NCBI GenBank assembly: GCA_036346395.1
Contig: CM070599.1
Span: 20,017,232-20,081,231 of the forward strand
Reading direction: 5' to 3'
DNA from: Hsuehochloa calcarea
Taxonomy: Eukaryota; Streptophyta; Magnoliopsida; Poales; Poaceae
Length of the DNA: 64,000 nucleotides
Shown: piece by piece, positions 45,693-57,884 of the stretch
How the letters are laid out: the number at the start of each line of letters is the position of its first letter
Position numbering within the stretch: position 1 is the stretch's first letter
Position numbers and translations under genes: made by a program
The notes under the pieces: model-generated
What the model was told of the DNA's origin: nothing
Database searches by the model: none
What the model saw: the letters and a program-made list of their open reading frames with translations, nothing else

Positions 45693-47414
45693 TGTAACAC
45701 CCTGGCTATTCGGAAGCCAAAAGATCTAACATACAACTACACTTCAGAAGTATTTTAAGCAAAAACTCATATAATGGCCGAAAGGAATCATCATGCATTA
45801 AAACCGCAGCAGGACTAAAGACTAAATTCAAGTATATAAGCAGGGAGTGATTAAGGACCACTAGCAGCATTTAAATAGACATATCATGGAGAGAAACTTC
45901 AACCAATCTTAACTTTATTTATTACAGTTCCTCAACTAGCGAATGGAAGACATAATCGAAGCTTATTATTGAAGAATAAAATATGGTGAATCGAGTGAAA
46001 AGTGCTTGTTTACTCCTCCCAACATAGCCATCAACAACGACCGTCGGTGTTCACCTAAGCCCGTACTTAACAAATTTTGGGGATCTAATTACCGTATGAA
46101 GAACGTTTCATACGGGTGTCTGAAATTTGCCCACATTGGAATGGTAGGTCTTACATGCCTATACTGGAGTTGATGGGTCTTTACAAATCCACTCCCGTGG
46201 ACGGAACATGAACAACGCATGAATGGAATGAAACATATGCAATGAATGTCACCACTTTCTTCCACATGGATTACCAATTAAGAAGGGAATATATAAAATG
46301 GAATATGAACATGGATCATAACTTTAACAATACATCAACAATCATTCAACAGAAATCAATATATATTAACACATTGTACTTGCCTTCCGCGTTGTGACAC
46401 GCTAGGAGGCAACGGTGGCGCTCTTACACTTGCCGCCTCGACGCCTACACAAATATGTACTCAAAATAAGGACGACATGGTATGAAAAAACTACCGGTGA
46501 ACAACAGCGAAGAACATAACATAACTTTTAATCTATAAATCTAATTGAAGTGTTCTTTATCAATATAGAAAGATGATAAAATTATCTACAGAAATCGTTT
46601 TGGGTGACAAATCTGAATCTGATCCTAACCTAATTATATTTCATTAAACAACTATACTGACAATTCTCGTCAGGTTTCTCAGGACAACAAGAAAGAATAT
46701 ATCGTAACTTTTGAACCGTGGATCGAAATCTGGTGATCTTGGTGGCTATGGAAAGCTAAGAACCATGGATACAATTCTCTAGGTGGTGAGAACCTCCAGA
46801 TCGGCCTCTAAGAAGCCGAAACTGGCCACGCAACAAACTGGACAGATTCTGGAAATTCTACGACGGCAATTCGATTCAATCCTAATAATCAAATCTGCAT
46901 CCATATAGTACCAAACAATGAAATGGACTCCTCGTTACCCTTGAAGACTCGCAGGGAGACGACATTCAACCTCCCGATGAACTCCCCTCCTTCCTTCTTC
47001 CTCCCTGCTAATGGCTGGCCACTACGGAGAAGAAAACCGGTTGGAGGCACTGGCAAGAGGAGGCGGCTTCGGGAAAGACCTTGGAGAGCAAGACCGGGAT
47101 CATCGGGGCGCGGCAAAGAAGGGTACGAGGCGCTAGGGAAGGTGGGATGGCGCCGGTTTGGGGAGAGGGGGTGGCGGCTGGTGGGGGGAATAGAGAGTGA
47201 GAGGGGGAAGGGGCGGTTAGGTTAGGGAGGGGAATGGGGTGCATGGGCTTGGGCCTGGTGCACCTCCCCCCTCCTTGGCCCACTCTTGGCCCGCCAGGGT
47301 TGCACCAGCCTGGGCCGGAGGCCCAGGGTCCAAAATTTCCCCGAAAACCTTGAATTTTTAAATAGTTTTCTCTCCCGAATAAAATCTCCTCTAAATGAAA
47401 TTCGGAATATTACA
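45693..47414 (-). repeat. Gypsy 5' LTR (right copy, 1722 bp)
   Basis: It has the same ends as the left copy. At about 46039 the sequence jumps from CAACAACGA to CCGTCGGTGTTCACC, skipping about 200 bp present in the left LTR, and a second gap follows near 46500. Confidence 0.9.
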
Positions 47415-47429
47415 ACGTAAGTCGTACAC

Positions 47430-49830
47430 AAATTAATATTTACACATTAGAAGTGATACATCTCCTGGCGGGACCTCTTGGGCTATACCCCACGTGTGGT
47501 CCCTGGCTTGTTCGGCGGGCCGGCTGCGGGTGCTGGTGCGAGTACGTCAAAGGCTCTAGTGGCTGAGGTACTGTATCGTCGCTAGTAGCCTGAATGGGTG
47601 CCGCAATGGGGTGCTGCGTCGACTAACTAGCTCTACGCGCACCGTGCAGCTATGAATTCCCAATGGATAACTAGCTTGGAGTGCTCACGTTGTGAGAAGG
47701 CCCACTGCCCTCTCACTGTAGCGCTCGCTCCTCGTCGAAGTTATATTCTGAGGTATGTGCTCCTTCGTGCGATACCGTCTCCTTATCCCAAAGGGGTGTA
47801 TGACCTGTGGAATAGTACATTATGCATGTAAATAAGATAGAAATGTGGAAATAGTATGTTATGAATGTAAACAAGATAGACATACTTGGTTGTTGCATCA
47901 CAGTAGACGGCCCCACGTAGACATGTCCCGTGTACAGGTGGAACTCAGTACGTGTTAGAAGAAATTATCGTTAGTAAATAGTGTAGTTCGAAATAAAAAA
48001 GCAAACGTGCGTGTTCCAGGTGTACCTGTGAATTGTGCTGGGTTACAACCAGCACAGTAACACGAGGACCCACCTGACACATCCGGGTAAGGAGCCATGG
48101 GTAGTGACACACTTTGGCTCACCCCCGTCGACGCACCGCTGGGTCATGCACATCACTCGTCCTCCGGCACGTCGTAAGCTCGATGCATCACCTCACCTTC
48201 TCCATGATCCAGTCCATGGCATCTTTGGGGTCGTGCCTCGTCACGACGACACACTCCCCAATCATCCTGCCATGCACAGAGCTCGCCAACCTGTAAATCT
48301 CTCAGTTTAGATCGTTATGTACACAGAAATAACAAGTTAGAAAACCAAAAGTATGATAATAAAATAAGAGTATGGACCATTCAATACGTACTGTGTGATG
48401 GAACGCGAAGTTCGGCGGGGTGGGGTATGTATTAGTCGACACAGCCTTGTGTCGTGGTGGGTCATCCACGACCATGACACAACGGACCCTCGTCAAAGCG
48501 AAGTACCACTCAATGTACTCCTCGTACGTCTTGTGGTTGTAGGGATCATCCTTCTGGACTACGTCCTCTAAGGCGTGGAGCCACTACTCAATATAAGGGA
48601 CCAGCTTCTTAGACAAGGAAGTCCAACCAGATACTCCATTCCTGGTCCACCTATCGAATAAAACAACAAAACCTGAGCACATGCAAATAAAACACATTAC
48701 AAAACAAACTAAAGGTTCAAAAACCTTACCCATCGGCGACACCACACCGTACCCATGGTCGGGCCATCCACGTCATCGTCGGTGGCATACATGACGATGA
48801 TGTAGGCTCTGAGATTGAGTTGTGATCGTCCAATCTGGAAATGCTCAAAGGACCTCCGTTGAAGTAGGAGCGAGCATCCGGAGAGGATGAAACTATCCCG
48901 AACCCAGTGCCATACGTCACATAGGGCGCGGTACGTCGTGCACTGTACCGCTGGGCCCCAGGCATATGACTAGATCTTCCCATGCGTAGCGGATCATGTG
49001 CTTGTCAATTCTGTCACCGTGGGACCCACAAAACATGACCAACCGAGCAACCACAGCAGGTAGGCCTTGAAGTGCCTCCTCACTGTGTAGTCAGGTGCAC
49101 CCTATGCCATATGTTGCGGCTGCAAGAAGACAGAGACTCATTACTAAGTTGAACAAAGCAAGTGAAGCGGGAAAACACATGAGTTATAAATACTTACGTA
49201 GAACTAGCAGAGCCACTTCATTGTTGGCCCATGCATGCTACTAAACCCCCTATACCTGGCGTCGGGTGGTAGCACCCCGTGGAACCTCACAAGGATGTCC
49301 GTGCGCCACGTCTCCACGACATCGTACACCGCTAGGGGGAAGCCCGTGCATGGCAAACAGGTCAGGAAGTCTACATCCTGAAGCGTCGACACCATCTCCC
49401 TGTACGGAAGGTGGAACATATGCGTCTATGGCCTCTAATGGACAACCAACGCCATCAAGAGGCACCGATTGTACGAAAACCGCCTCGATGGATGACCATA
49501 GCCCTCGATGTCCTAGTCGTCCTCCCACATCACCTCCACCATCCTCGCTAGCAGAAGCAGGTCTGTTGCTCTCAACCCGTGTCGAAAGGATTAACAACAT
49601 ACGTGAGTCCACCCCCCACAAGTCGGACTGAAATGGAGTACACGAAGGTTACAATTATATGTACCTGGGAACCCAACATGGGTCGACCCCCCTCCATGCC
49701 CTCGTGGGAGTGCGCAACCGCAACGCGCCAAGCTCGATAGGTGCCTTCCCAGGCTGGGGGAGGATATTACTGAAGTGGATATGTTGACTTAGGTCAAGCA
49801 ACTCATAGGGCCACTACATAGGATCTCCTG
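47430..49830 (-). pseudogene. PMD-like transposon gene remnant, copy B
   Basis: Read on the minus strand from about 49830: a start-proximal block YELLDLSQHIHFS, a region near 49000-48940 with DKHMIRYAWEDLVICLGP, then TYEEYIEWYFALTRVRCVMVVDDPPRH (48535-48455, in one frame) and YPTPPNFAFHHTV. After an intron at about 47887-47816 it ends with RVPRPLEPL-type sequence near 47570. Stops and frameshifts occur throughout. The conserved W-Y-R pattern and the colinearity with copy A support a once functional transposon gene. The PMD label is tentative. Confidence 0.5.
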
Positions 49831-49837
49831 CGGCTAC

Positions 49838-51782
49838 TGTCGGACCCGGGAGTAACACCCCAAATACTCTGTGTATTCTACACTAGTACCTAGAACAGTA
49901 GCTAGTGTACACAGTAAATAAAAAAGGTAACAACCACATCTCGTACAATTTATTAATAAATATCAGAGTTTATTACAAGAAAGGCTTACGAGCCAATAGT
50001 AAAGAACACAGTGGAAGACGAAGAAGAAGTAGTAAAGCCCAGCTAATTTGCCATAATCAATCTATTGAGGTAGCGGCCTAGTCATCAAGATCCACACCGT
50101 AGCGAAGTCCTTCTCCTCTGAATAATATTTTATTAAGAAAGGGTGAGTACAAAAATATACCCCGCAAGTTACACCCATAACAGAGTTAAGGAATGCATGG
50201 GTATTATCAAAGGAAGACTTATAGGGTTATTTGTGCAAAAGCAACATTTGGCATTTTAAATACACTTACTAAGTTCCAAAACAGTTATACGATATCTAAA
50301 ATCAGTTTTTAATTTTAAATTGTCAAGTTTTGTTGTAGGATAACCTCCATATATTTCTGATGAAGGATACCCTCATATCACATGGCTAACCTCCTAATTT
50401 CTCAATTGGATAAATTATCCAAGACCATTTATCAAAATTATTTGAAATCAAAATCAAAATCTAACTTTGAGTGGCTTTTCTTAGCATGTCCATGACTGTG
50501 GACATGACTATTCGAATAGATTGATACTCTATAGAGGTTGTACAACTTTACCCACAAGAGATAATCATCTTATACTGTCCGCTTCACACACTTCCATAGG
50601 TGTGCGACTAAGTGATTATCATGAGACTTTTACAATGTTTCATCCCAAAGTAGTCATTTCTGCTAAGGTTTCACTTCCATTGGGCTAACCACCCGCCGGA
50701 AGGCTCCTCTTGCGCTAAGTGGGAATACTGTCTAACCAACACCCGCACATCAATATGGCATAACCAACAGTAGAATGTTTCAAATTATTTAGCCCAGTCG
50801 GTCCCATTCTAAACTTGTGCTGGTATGGTGGAGCTTTGTAAGATGCGACTCGAAGACCGGTCCTTAACCAAATTGGGCGACTTTCAATAAAACCCTAGTC
50901 TCGATCGTAGAAATGAATCGATCCTATGCATCAACTTGACCATCCAAACATCCATTTCTCCCAAGTTTAAACCAGTTTTTATTTTGCTTTTCAAATCTTT
51001 TGTAAATTTCTATGGCATAATAATGACATAGACTCATTTTAAATCCATAATTGAATCTTTGGCTTAAAATTTCCTAATTGAATAATTTTTCTGTAAGAAT
51101 GACTAGGTATATATTTTTTCCAAAGTGTTCTAGTTTATACTATTGGATAAACTAGATTTTGATCTAAGTTGTCAAGGTAGGTTTAATTCAATATTAATGT
51201 CAAAGTTTGCTATACAATGGTAATGGGAATAACTATAATTTCAAAACAGGAATTTAAATTAAATCGAATACAAATAAGTATGTTGTAATAATTTAAAATA
51301 GAATTTAAATAATTTAAAATACTGGGATCAAATATTATCAAAGGTTAACTTACCTTGCTAAAATAATCGTTGTTCTGAAATGGCATCGAAGATTGGTTAT
51401 CCGAAGTCGTCAAAATCTATACATGAAAGTAAGCTAAATTAAATAAAGTTAAAATAAAATTAAAATAAACTCCAAATTACATAATTTAGGTTCTAGGAGA
51501 TAGATATTTATTTTATATGAATTTAGAAATAAGAATCGACGAAATCAGAGTTGGTATGAAGGAGAACGAACACCTGAAATTTTTTCAAAAATGGAAATTC
51601 CTAGGAAAAAAGAGGAGGGGAATATTCTAGATAATATTCCTTTTAGGATTAAAGGATTAAATGAATAGCTGACATTTGGGTCCCACTTGTGAGTGAGCCA
51701 AGAGGCATTAGAAAGAAGAGAACAGAGCATGAAACAGAGGAGGGCGTAGGAGCAAAGAGACAAAGGTGACCGGGGTCCGACA
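49838..51782. mobile_element. LTR with TGTCGGACCC...GGGTCCGACA ends inside the PMD transposon
   Basis: The termini at 49838 and 51782 form a 10-bp perfect inverted pair. The interior matches 28817-29860 and, more weakly, 57590-57690 (CCCACAAGAGA-AATCAT). There is no coding region and no primer site, so it is a solo LTR or LTR-derived unit. The flanking pentamers GCTAC and GCGTT do not match. Confidence 0.65.
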
Positions 51783-52506
51783 GCGTTATCTCGAACTATT
51801 CTCTACGAGGGGTAATGTTGGTATTTCTAAATTTTTCTCTCTAAGAAAGGCTCTAACGGCTATTTCGGATGAAAAACATGATGTCGATGATTTTTTCCAG
51901 AGTTTTTTTTGTGTTTGTGATGGTATTTACCAGTCGACCTCGTTTTCGATGGTATTTTGCATCTCGCGAATGATTGCGATGGCACTGAACAAATTCACCC
52001 CATCTAAAATGATGTACTACAACAAACTACACTACATATCAAAACATCTAGAATTATTTAATCCATTCAATTAGATGTCGCTAGTTTTATTTGCTAACAT
52101 ATTAGGGTTTTGAATTTAGATACAAAGTTGCAACAACATTTACCTGCAAAGTAGACGACGGATCTTCTTCTCCCTCTCTCTCCTCCTCCACTATGAACCG
52201 ACAGTGCTTCGCTAGGTCACTCCTCCCCTCTTCGCCTCTCCCTCTCTTTTTCTCAGAATAAAAGTGACTTTCGGCCCAATTTCTGGGGTTTTATAGGTTG
52301 ACCCCTGTCACCATTTGGAATGGCGCCAAGGTGGTGCGGTTTCCTGTCGCCATTCCAAATGGCAATTGTCTGTCCAGTCACCATTTCGAATGACAACATG
52401 AAGGGGCAACCGATGATAGGTGCAGTAAATGCTAGTTAGGTGGGTGACATGGCTATTGTCGTCATTTCAAATGACAATTGGGCCCTATTTCCATTTGAAA
52501 TCGACA
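51783..52506. mobile_element. Terminal region of PMD transposon copy B with palindrome array
   Basis: 52295-52506 holds five dyads such as GTCACCATTTGGAATGGCG, GTCGCCATTCCAAATGGC and GTCGTCATTTCAAATGAC. 51783-52290 has no recognised gene. The array ends abruptly where an Angela-like LTR begins at 52507. Confidence 0.6.
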
Positions 52507-53139
52507 CTTCGACCACTAGTGGCATGGCCATGCACTTTCTTTACCCGGTCACAACGAGGGGCCCAGAGACATATCTCCTGTTATGTTAGGAGGCGCAAAT
52601 CCCATATCCGACCAGTCACATCCCTCCGCATGTTTCATAGCATACCCGAAGCTACCTTTATAACTACCTAGTTACGAGTAGCGTTTGGCAACCCCTAAGA
52701 GTGCTATTACACATGTAGGAGACCATGCTGATCTCAGGTCTAAGGATTTATACATCATCATTACTTGAGACCAACTAATGACACAAAGAATCATAACAAT
52801 CTCAATAGTATCTCAAGGTGGGTCTATCCAACCCCATGTTCTCTAACATGTGCTCACATTATTGATTCGATATCCCTATATCCATGACCGGTGAAACATG
52901 GTCATCAATCAATACATGTGCTTGTTGTAGAGTCACTGGTGTTCCGACCAGTGACATCCGACCAGGGATACATTTAGAACGATATCATATATGCTAAAGA
53001 GTTTCACCAACAAATCACATACTCATTGATCTATAGAAATGATGATTCATTTAAGGAACATGATAACATATTATCCAATATCATGAACATAATGAAATAT
53101 AATTATCTTTATGATTGCCTCTAGGGCATATTTCCAACA
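52507..53139 (-). mobile_element. Angela/BARE-like copia LTR fragment
   Basis: The minus strand begins TGTTGGAAATATGCCCTAGA at 53139, the typical start of Angela/BARE LTRs. It is preceded by the polypurine tract CAAGTAGGAGAC. 52507-52790 matches 61961-62244. The 3' portion of the LTR is missing on the left. Confidence 0.8.
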
Positions 53140-53193
53140 GTCTCCTACTTGTACTAGAGTCAATCATTTAAGTATCTAATACCGCACTCTTGC

Positions 53194-54905
53194 TTGCTCA
53201 GTAGTGCTTTGCTGAAGCATTGCAACCTAACGTTCACCTTCATAGCCAATCTCATGTACGGAGAGATAGTGAAGAAGAAGGGCCTAGAAACCAAGCACGA
53301 CATGGTGGCTATCGAGAAGAAATTCGAGTACAAGATTAGCTATGTGAAGGCATGGCGTGCGAAGCAGAAGACTTTGGAAAGGATGTTCGGTTCTTTCGAG
53401 GCGGCTTATGAAAACCTTCCTCGTATGCTCCAGGTGCTGCAGGATAGGAACTGGGGCACATACATTGCTGTGAAGGACAAGTGATCCAGAAGACCACGAG
53501 GTTTCACGGTATTGTAGAGGGCCTTCTTAGCCTTTGATGCCTGCATCTATGCTTTCAAGCACATGTTGCCAGTGATCTCAGTCGATGGGACATTTCTAAC
53601 TAGGAAATACAAGGGCCAGACGCTGATAGCAATTGGTGTTGATGGCAACAATCATATTCTTCCCTTAGCCATCACATTCATAGAAAGTGAGAATTTTGAC
53701 AGCGGGTTGTGGTTCCTTTGACATATGAAGAAGGGAGTAGTTGGGGCACGTCCTGGTGTCTACATAATCCATGATCGCCACCCCGAGATGATGAAGGCCA
53801 TCAGAAAACTTCAGCACGACCCCGAGGACTTGTTCCCTTGGCAAGACATGAGGAACAGATGGTGCGTTCGCCAGCTGGGAGCCAACTTCTTCTAGCTGTT
53901 CCTGCAGCAACCGTTGATGAAGTTGTTCAAGAGGTTGGCTATGTAGAACCAGCAGCATAAATTTGATGTGTTGTGGGAGACATTGGAGGAGCACACCAAG
54001 AAGCACGTCGTCGAGAGGAACAAGCGTCCGCCCATTCCAAGGGCGGCACAACCGAACGCCTCACACCACTGCCGGAGCTTGACCCACCCCATGTGACGCG
54101 GAGGATCTCGAGGGATATCAAGTGCTTCTCCCATTGGATTGAGTTCGAGCCATTGGAGAGGTGGTCCTTGCTGCACAACACGGATGGTGCAAGGTACGGC
54201 ATAATTACCACTAACCTTGCGGAGGTGTACAACTGGGTTTTTAGGGGCCTCCATCCTCAGCCCCTCGTCGCCATCGTGGAAGGCGTTCTAAATGGTACAA
54301 TCGTATATTTTAGGGAGAGGCATGCAAATACGACACTTCATGCAGCCAACCCACATACATTGTACTACTCGAAGATTACAGCGTACATGCAGGCCAAGAT
54401 CGAGAAGGATCAGTCCCACACGGTCTTCGTGATAGGCAATACAGAGTATCGTTTCGATGTGCTCCTTCGGGACAGAGCCGGATTTGGGATGACTCGCTCT
54501 TTTGTTACCCATGAGGTGTGCCTTGGAGATTATATGAATTAACCTAGTTGCATATGCAACAAGCCAAAGACCCTTTATAAGCCATGCTCTCATGTCCTTG
54601 CCTCGTGCGGGACTATCAACATGGACCCATCGAACTTCATGTCGGAGTACTTCAGGAAGGAGAGGGTGTTGTAGGCGTGGTGTGGCGAGCTAAGAGGTTT
54701 CAAGGTTGTGGGCAACTTCGCCATGTTGGATTTGGCACAGAGAACTTGGATTCCAGATCTTGACCTGTTGAAGGGTGGGAAGAGCTGTCCGCAGAGTCGT
54801 CGCACCAAGAACGATATGGACAAAGTGGAAGCTGGAGCAGTGGGTAGACACTACGGCCAGGAAGGCCACGCTGCGAGAAGTTGCAAGGCACCTGCTATCA
54901 TGTAG
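53194..54905 (+). pseudogene. MuDR-type (MULE) transposase, decayed
   Basis: 53194-53484 is open and reads NLMYGEIVKKKGLETKHD and WRAKQKTLERMFGSFEAAYE, the N-terminal MuDR region. After stops, 53560-53840 encodes the catalytic start VISVDGTFLTRKYKGQTLIA and the second Asp region IIHDRHPEMMKAI. 54061-54542 (other frame) has WSLLHNTDGARYGIITTNLAE, typical of the MULE core end. 54543-54640 encodes the SWIM zinc finger (CNKPKTLYKPCSHVLASC), and 54850-54900 a CCHC-like GRHYGQEGHAARSC. At least five stops and one or two frameshifts break it. It may be the transposase of the adjacent PMD/MULE family, but the Angela-like LTR separates them. Confidence 0.88.
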
Positions 54906-56655
54906 GAACACCAGCTTGAAATGCAGCACCAATTCTTGTTGTGTGTGTAGTGGTACTAAGATTACAAGTGTTAGCATGTTGTAACTTGTACTCCAGTTAG
55001 TACTTTTCTTGGTTTGTTAGTCCGCGTGTCATGTAACCCCCTTGTTAGATAAACTGTCGTGTTGTTATTATTGTGCCATTTCTCCAAAGCGCATCACAAG
55101 GATCACTTATCTTCATACTTACAACTCATTGCTACCTCGGTTGTCCTCACAAAATTCTCCATAAATTTACCGCACTACAACAACATATGATGACCACAAA
55201 ATGTTATTGCGAGTCTAACAGATTTCGCACACTTGAGAATCTATGAAAATCACAAACGGACCAACCAACCTTGTCACCACCCTTTTATGTCCATAAAAAT
55301 TAACAACCTACGAACAAGATTTGCTAAATATATTACCTACAAAAATTACCATTTATTTTTCCACAATTATTTCCATTGAATTATTAAAATATTATTATTA
55401 TTATTTTAAATCAGCCAACGGTTGAGCGACACGGAGTAGTCGCCTAACCATTAAGCGACTATCAACCACCGGGCGACTACTCCACCTGTAGCCCGACCAT
55501 TGGGCAGCTTCGATCAATCGCTCAATGGTTGAGCGACTAGAGCCATGTCGCCCAACGGTGGAGGACATCAGATTATTTTTGTAAAATAAAAAAAGAGATG
55601 AATATTACTGTATTTCAGAATAAAAATGATTATTAAAAAAACTCGTTATAGGAGGCCGTCAGACTAGCTAGAGTCAACCGAGGAAGCGACACAGTCATTT
55701 TCCTATGGGTTGTGGTATACTACATAGGTTATTTATCCTTAATTATTGTTTATTTGCGCTGGAAGTACTTTGAAGTACTATTTATTTGGCCGGTCGGTCC
55801 TGTAGTGTCAAACTCGGTTCTAATGGCCTATGTTCAACTACTTAAAATTATGTGTTACTCTGTTTTATTTACTCATGTATAGATGGATTCAATGTTCTAA
55901 AATGTGTGTGCTAACGGCTGATCATTAAACTAGCACGATACACACATAAGATTCGGAATTGAATTTCTGGATCCGACAGAGTAAGAAGTTCTACTCAAAG
56001 AATTGCCCCAATATTATACTCAAGCATTTCATCTAAAGTCAGATTCGGTATTTCACAATAACTTGCCCTATCTTTTTTTCCTCCATAAGATCAAGGATTT
56101 CAAGTTTTCAACTGCTCAAACCAAGAGAATAATGAAAGAGCAAACTGTGTGAGACCGTATTGTCCGGGAAACTGTCATAATCCGGTGAGAATGATCCCTT
56201 AGAATGCTGTCCGCACAAATAGTTGGACGCTATCAACACCGTATTGTCCGGGAAACTGTCATAATCTGGTGAGAATGATCCCTTAGAATGCTGGTTGAAT
56301 AGTCTTAGATACCGAGCTTGCATTCACTTAAAGACATATAGTCTTTACCAAGACCTCAGTGATTTGTCATCGACTTAGGCCGTGCAAGCTCAGATTGACG
56401 TGCATTGGGACAAAGAATTATTTCTTCTATTAAAAAATAGATATTATTTCAGAACACGTGCAGTCAAGCTTTTAAAAACATTGACTACTACTGCCTCTGA
56501 TCACAAAAAAAAATATGTTCTTTTGGACATCGATACGGTCCCAAAACGCAGCCTAATTTTTTTAGTAATATATTTATAAAAAATAAAATTATAATATTAC
56601 AAAAGTGTTTTTCGAGATAAATACAATCTAAATATTTACAAAAGATATTAATAAC
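54906..56655. other. MULE-flanking region with palindromic array and a tandem duplication
   Basis: 55405-55565 contains six or so dyads like GTCGCCCAACGGTGG, CAACGGTTGAGCGAC and CCATTAAGCGACT, in an otherwise AT-rich setting. 56154-56300 is an 84-bp-period duplication (ACCGTATTGTCCGGGAAACT). No gene is supported. Confidence 0.6.
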
Positions 56656-57884
56656 TGTCGGAACCGGATTTCTTAATACAGAATCCTTTGTGAAAACACC
56701 GTGCCATTCCCTAGATCAGTAGATAGCACACACAGATACATCACTGAATCATTTCATACATAGCGTAAAACTATACCATTCATTAATTTAACACATCAGA
56801 GTTTACATAGACCGCATCGGGTCAAGTTTTACAATAAAGGCCGAACAAACTAAAAGATTACATTACAAAAATAGCGGAAGCGACAACGAAAGCAAAAGGG
56901 GGGGGTGAGAGCACATCTCTCCACATGCAAGCGATTGGGGAAAACCCGTGTACGTCCGATATTAACGAAAAACTCAGATAATATAGGATGTCCGCAAGTA
57001 CCGACGGAGTCAGCTAGACTGAGGTGAGATTAGAACGGCTAAAGACTAAACTACGCTTCAGAACTCCGGAGCCTTCAGACGTCGGGTTCCTCGTAATAGT
57101 CATAGTCTTCAGGATTTCCTACTTCTGAAGGTTTGGTGAAAGAACGAGGATGAGCACAACTTCCATGCTCACGAGCCAACACAACAGATGCAATAATATA
57201 CATGTAAGGCTTAACAAGGATGACTCGTGCTCTTTTATTTGCGCAAAGCAACATTTGTAAATACAAATATTTTTTTAAAAAATCCTATCACTTAGCATTT
57301 TGACTAAATCATATTTTTCTTTAAAGAGAGTAATTGTGCAATATTAACAACAGTAGAGGTTCCCTCCGTCGGAAACTCTAACTCATGCTTTTTTTATTGG
57401 AGCTATCTCCATACATTAACAACACTGGATACGACGATATAGTGAAATTAAAATCTCAGGCTCAGCGAGCCAACCTGGTTTTCATACCACCCACAAAGAT
57501 TTTTTTAAATAGAACTAACTCAAGTTAAGTTCCTATGTCCGCCTTTAACCGTAGACGCGGCTGTTTAAACAGTTTTGAGTCTGCAGAGGTTGTACACTGT
57601 ACCCACAAGAGACAATCATACTCGTTACCCCACATGATTCCGTAGTCATGTAGTTGAGCGATCGTCACAGTAACCTTTCAACATATCTCGCCTCTTCCGT
57701 CATCTCACCCATATGGGCTGCCCCCAATTGCGATGGGTCCCATAAGTTGTGCGGGATGTCTACCACCACGACTTGCGTAGCTGGCAGCTTCACCCTTCCT
57801 TGGTGTCCCATTCAAGCTGGATCGAATCCACTACTTGCACCACCTTACTCGGCCACCAATGAGATGATTTCCTAGGTTTAATAT
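56656..57884. mobile_element. LTR with TGTCGGAACC start, left part
   Basis: It begins TGTCGGAACCGG, similar to the LTR at 49838. It shares the CCCACAAGAGA-AATCAT block (57600-57620) in the same relative position. It is interrupted at 57885 by a Sirevirus-like LTR and probably resumes at about 59727, extending to near 61010 through a GC-rich block (60600-60960). The right terminus was not found. Confidence 0.5.

Larger units (their letters stand above)
39006..47414 (-). mobile_element. Ty3/gypsy retrotransposon with both LTRs and TSD ACGTA
   Basis: LTRs at 39006-41175 and 45693-47414 both run TGTAACACCC ... ATATTACA on the plus strand. The flanking pentamers 39001-39005 and 47415-47419 are both ACGTA. 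The primer-binding site TGGTATCAGAGC is on the minus strand at 45679-45690. The polypurine tract (GTTAAGGGGGG on the minus strand) is at 41181-41191, next to the left LTR. Gag, protease, RNase H, integrase and a C-terminal chromo-like region are recognisable. Most of the RT palm is missing, so the element cannot be autonomous. Confidence 0.93.
38400..52506 (-). mobile_element. PMD-type transposon copy B (MULE-like), interrupted by a gypsy element and an LTR
   Basis: 38440-39005 and 47415-49837 are homologous to copy A (1-1088 plus 3839-4465) in reverse complement. Removing the gypsy element (39006-47414) and one ACGTA restores continuity. A further LTR sits at 49838-51782. Both outer parts (38500-38580 and 52300-52506) carry palindromic arrays of the type GTCGCCATTTCAAATGGCGAC in diverged form, which suggests they are the two ends of one element. 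MULE membership is inferred from this layout and the nearby MuDR transposase remains. No terminal inverted repeat with 9-bp duplication was proven. Confidence 0.55.
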
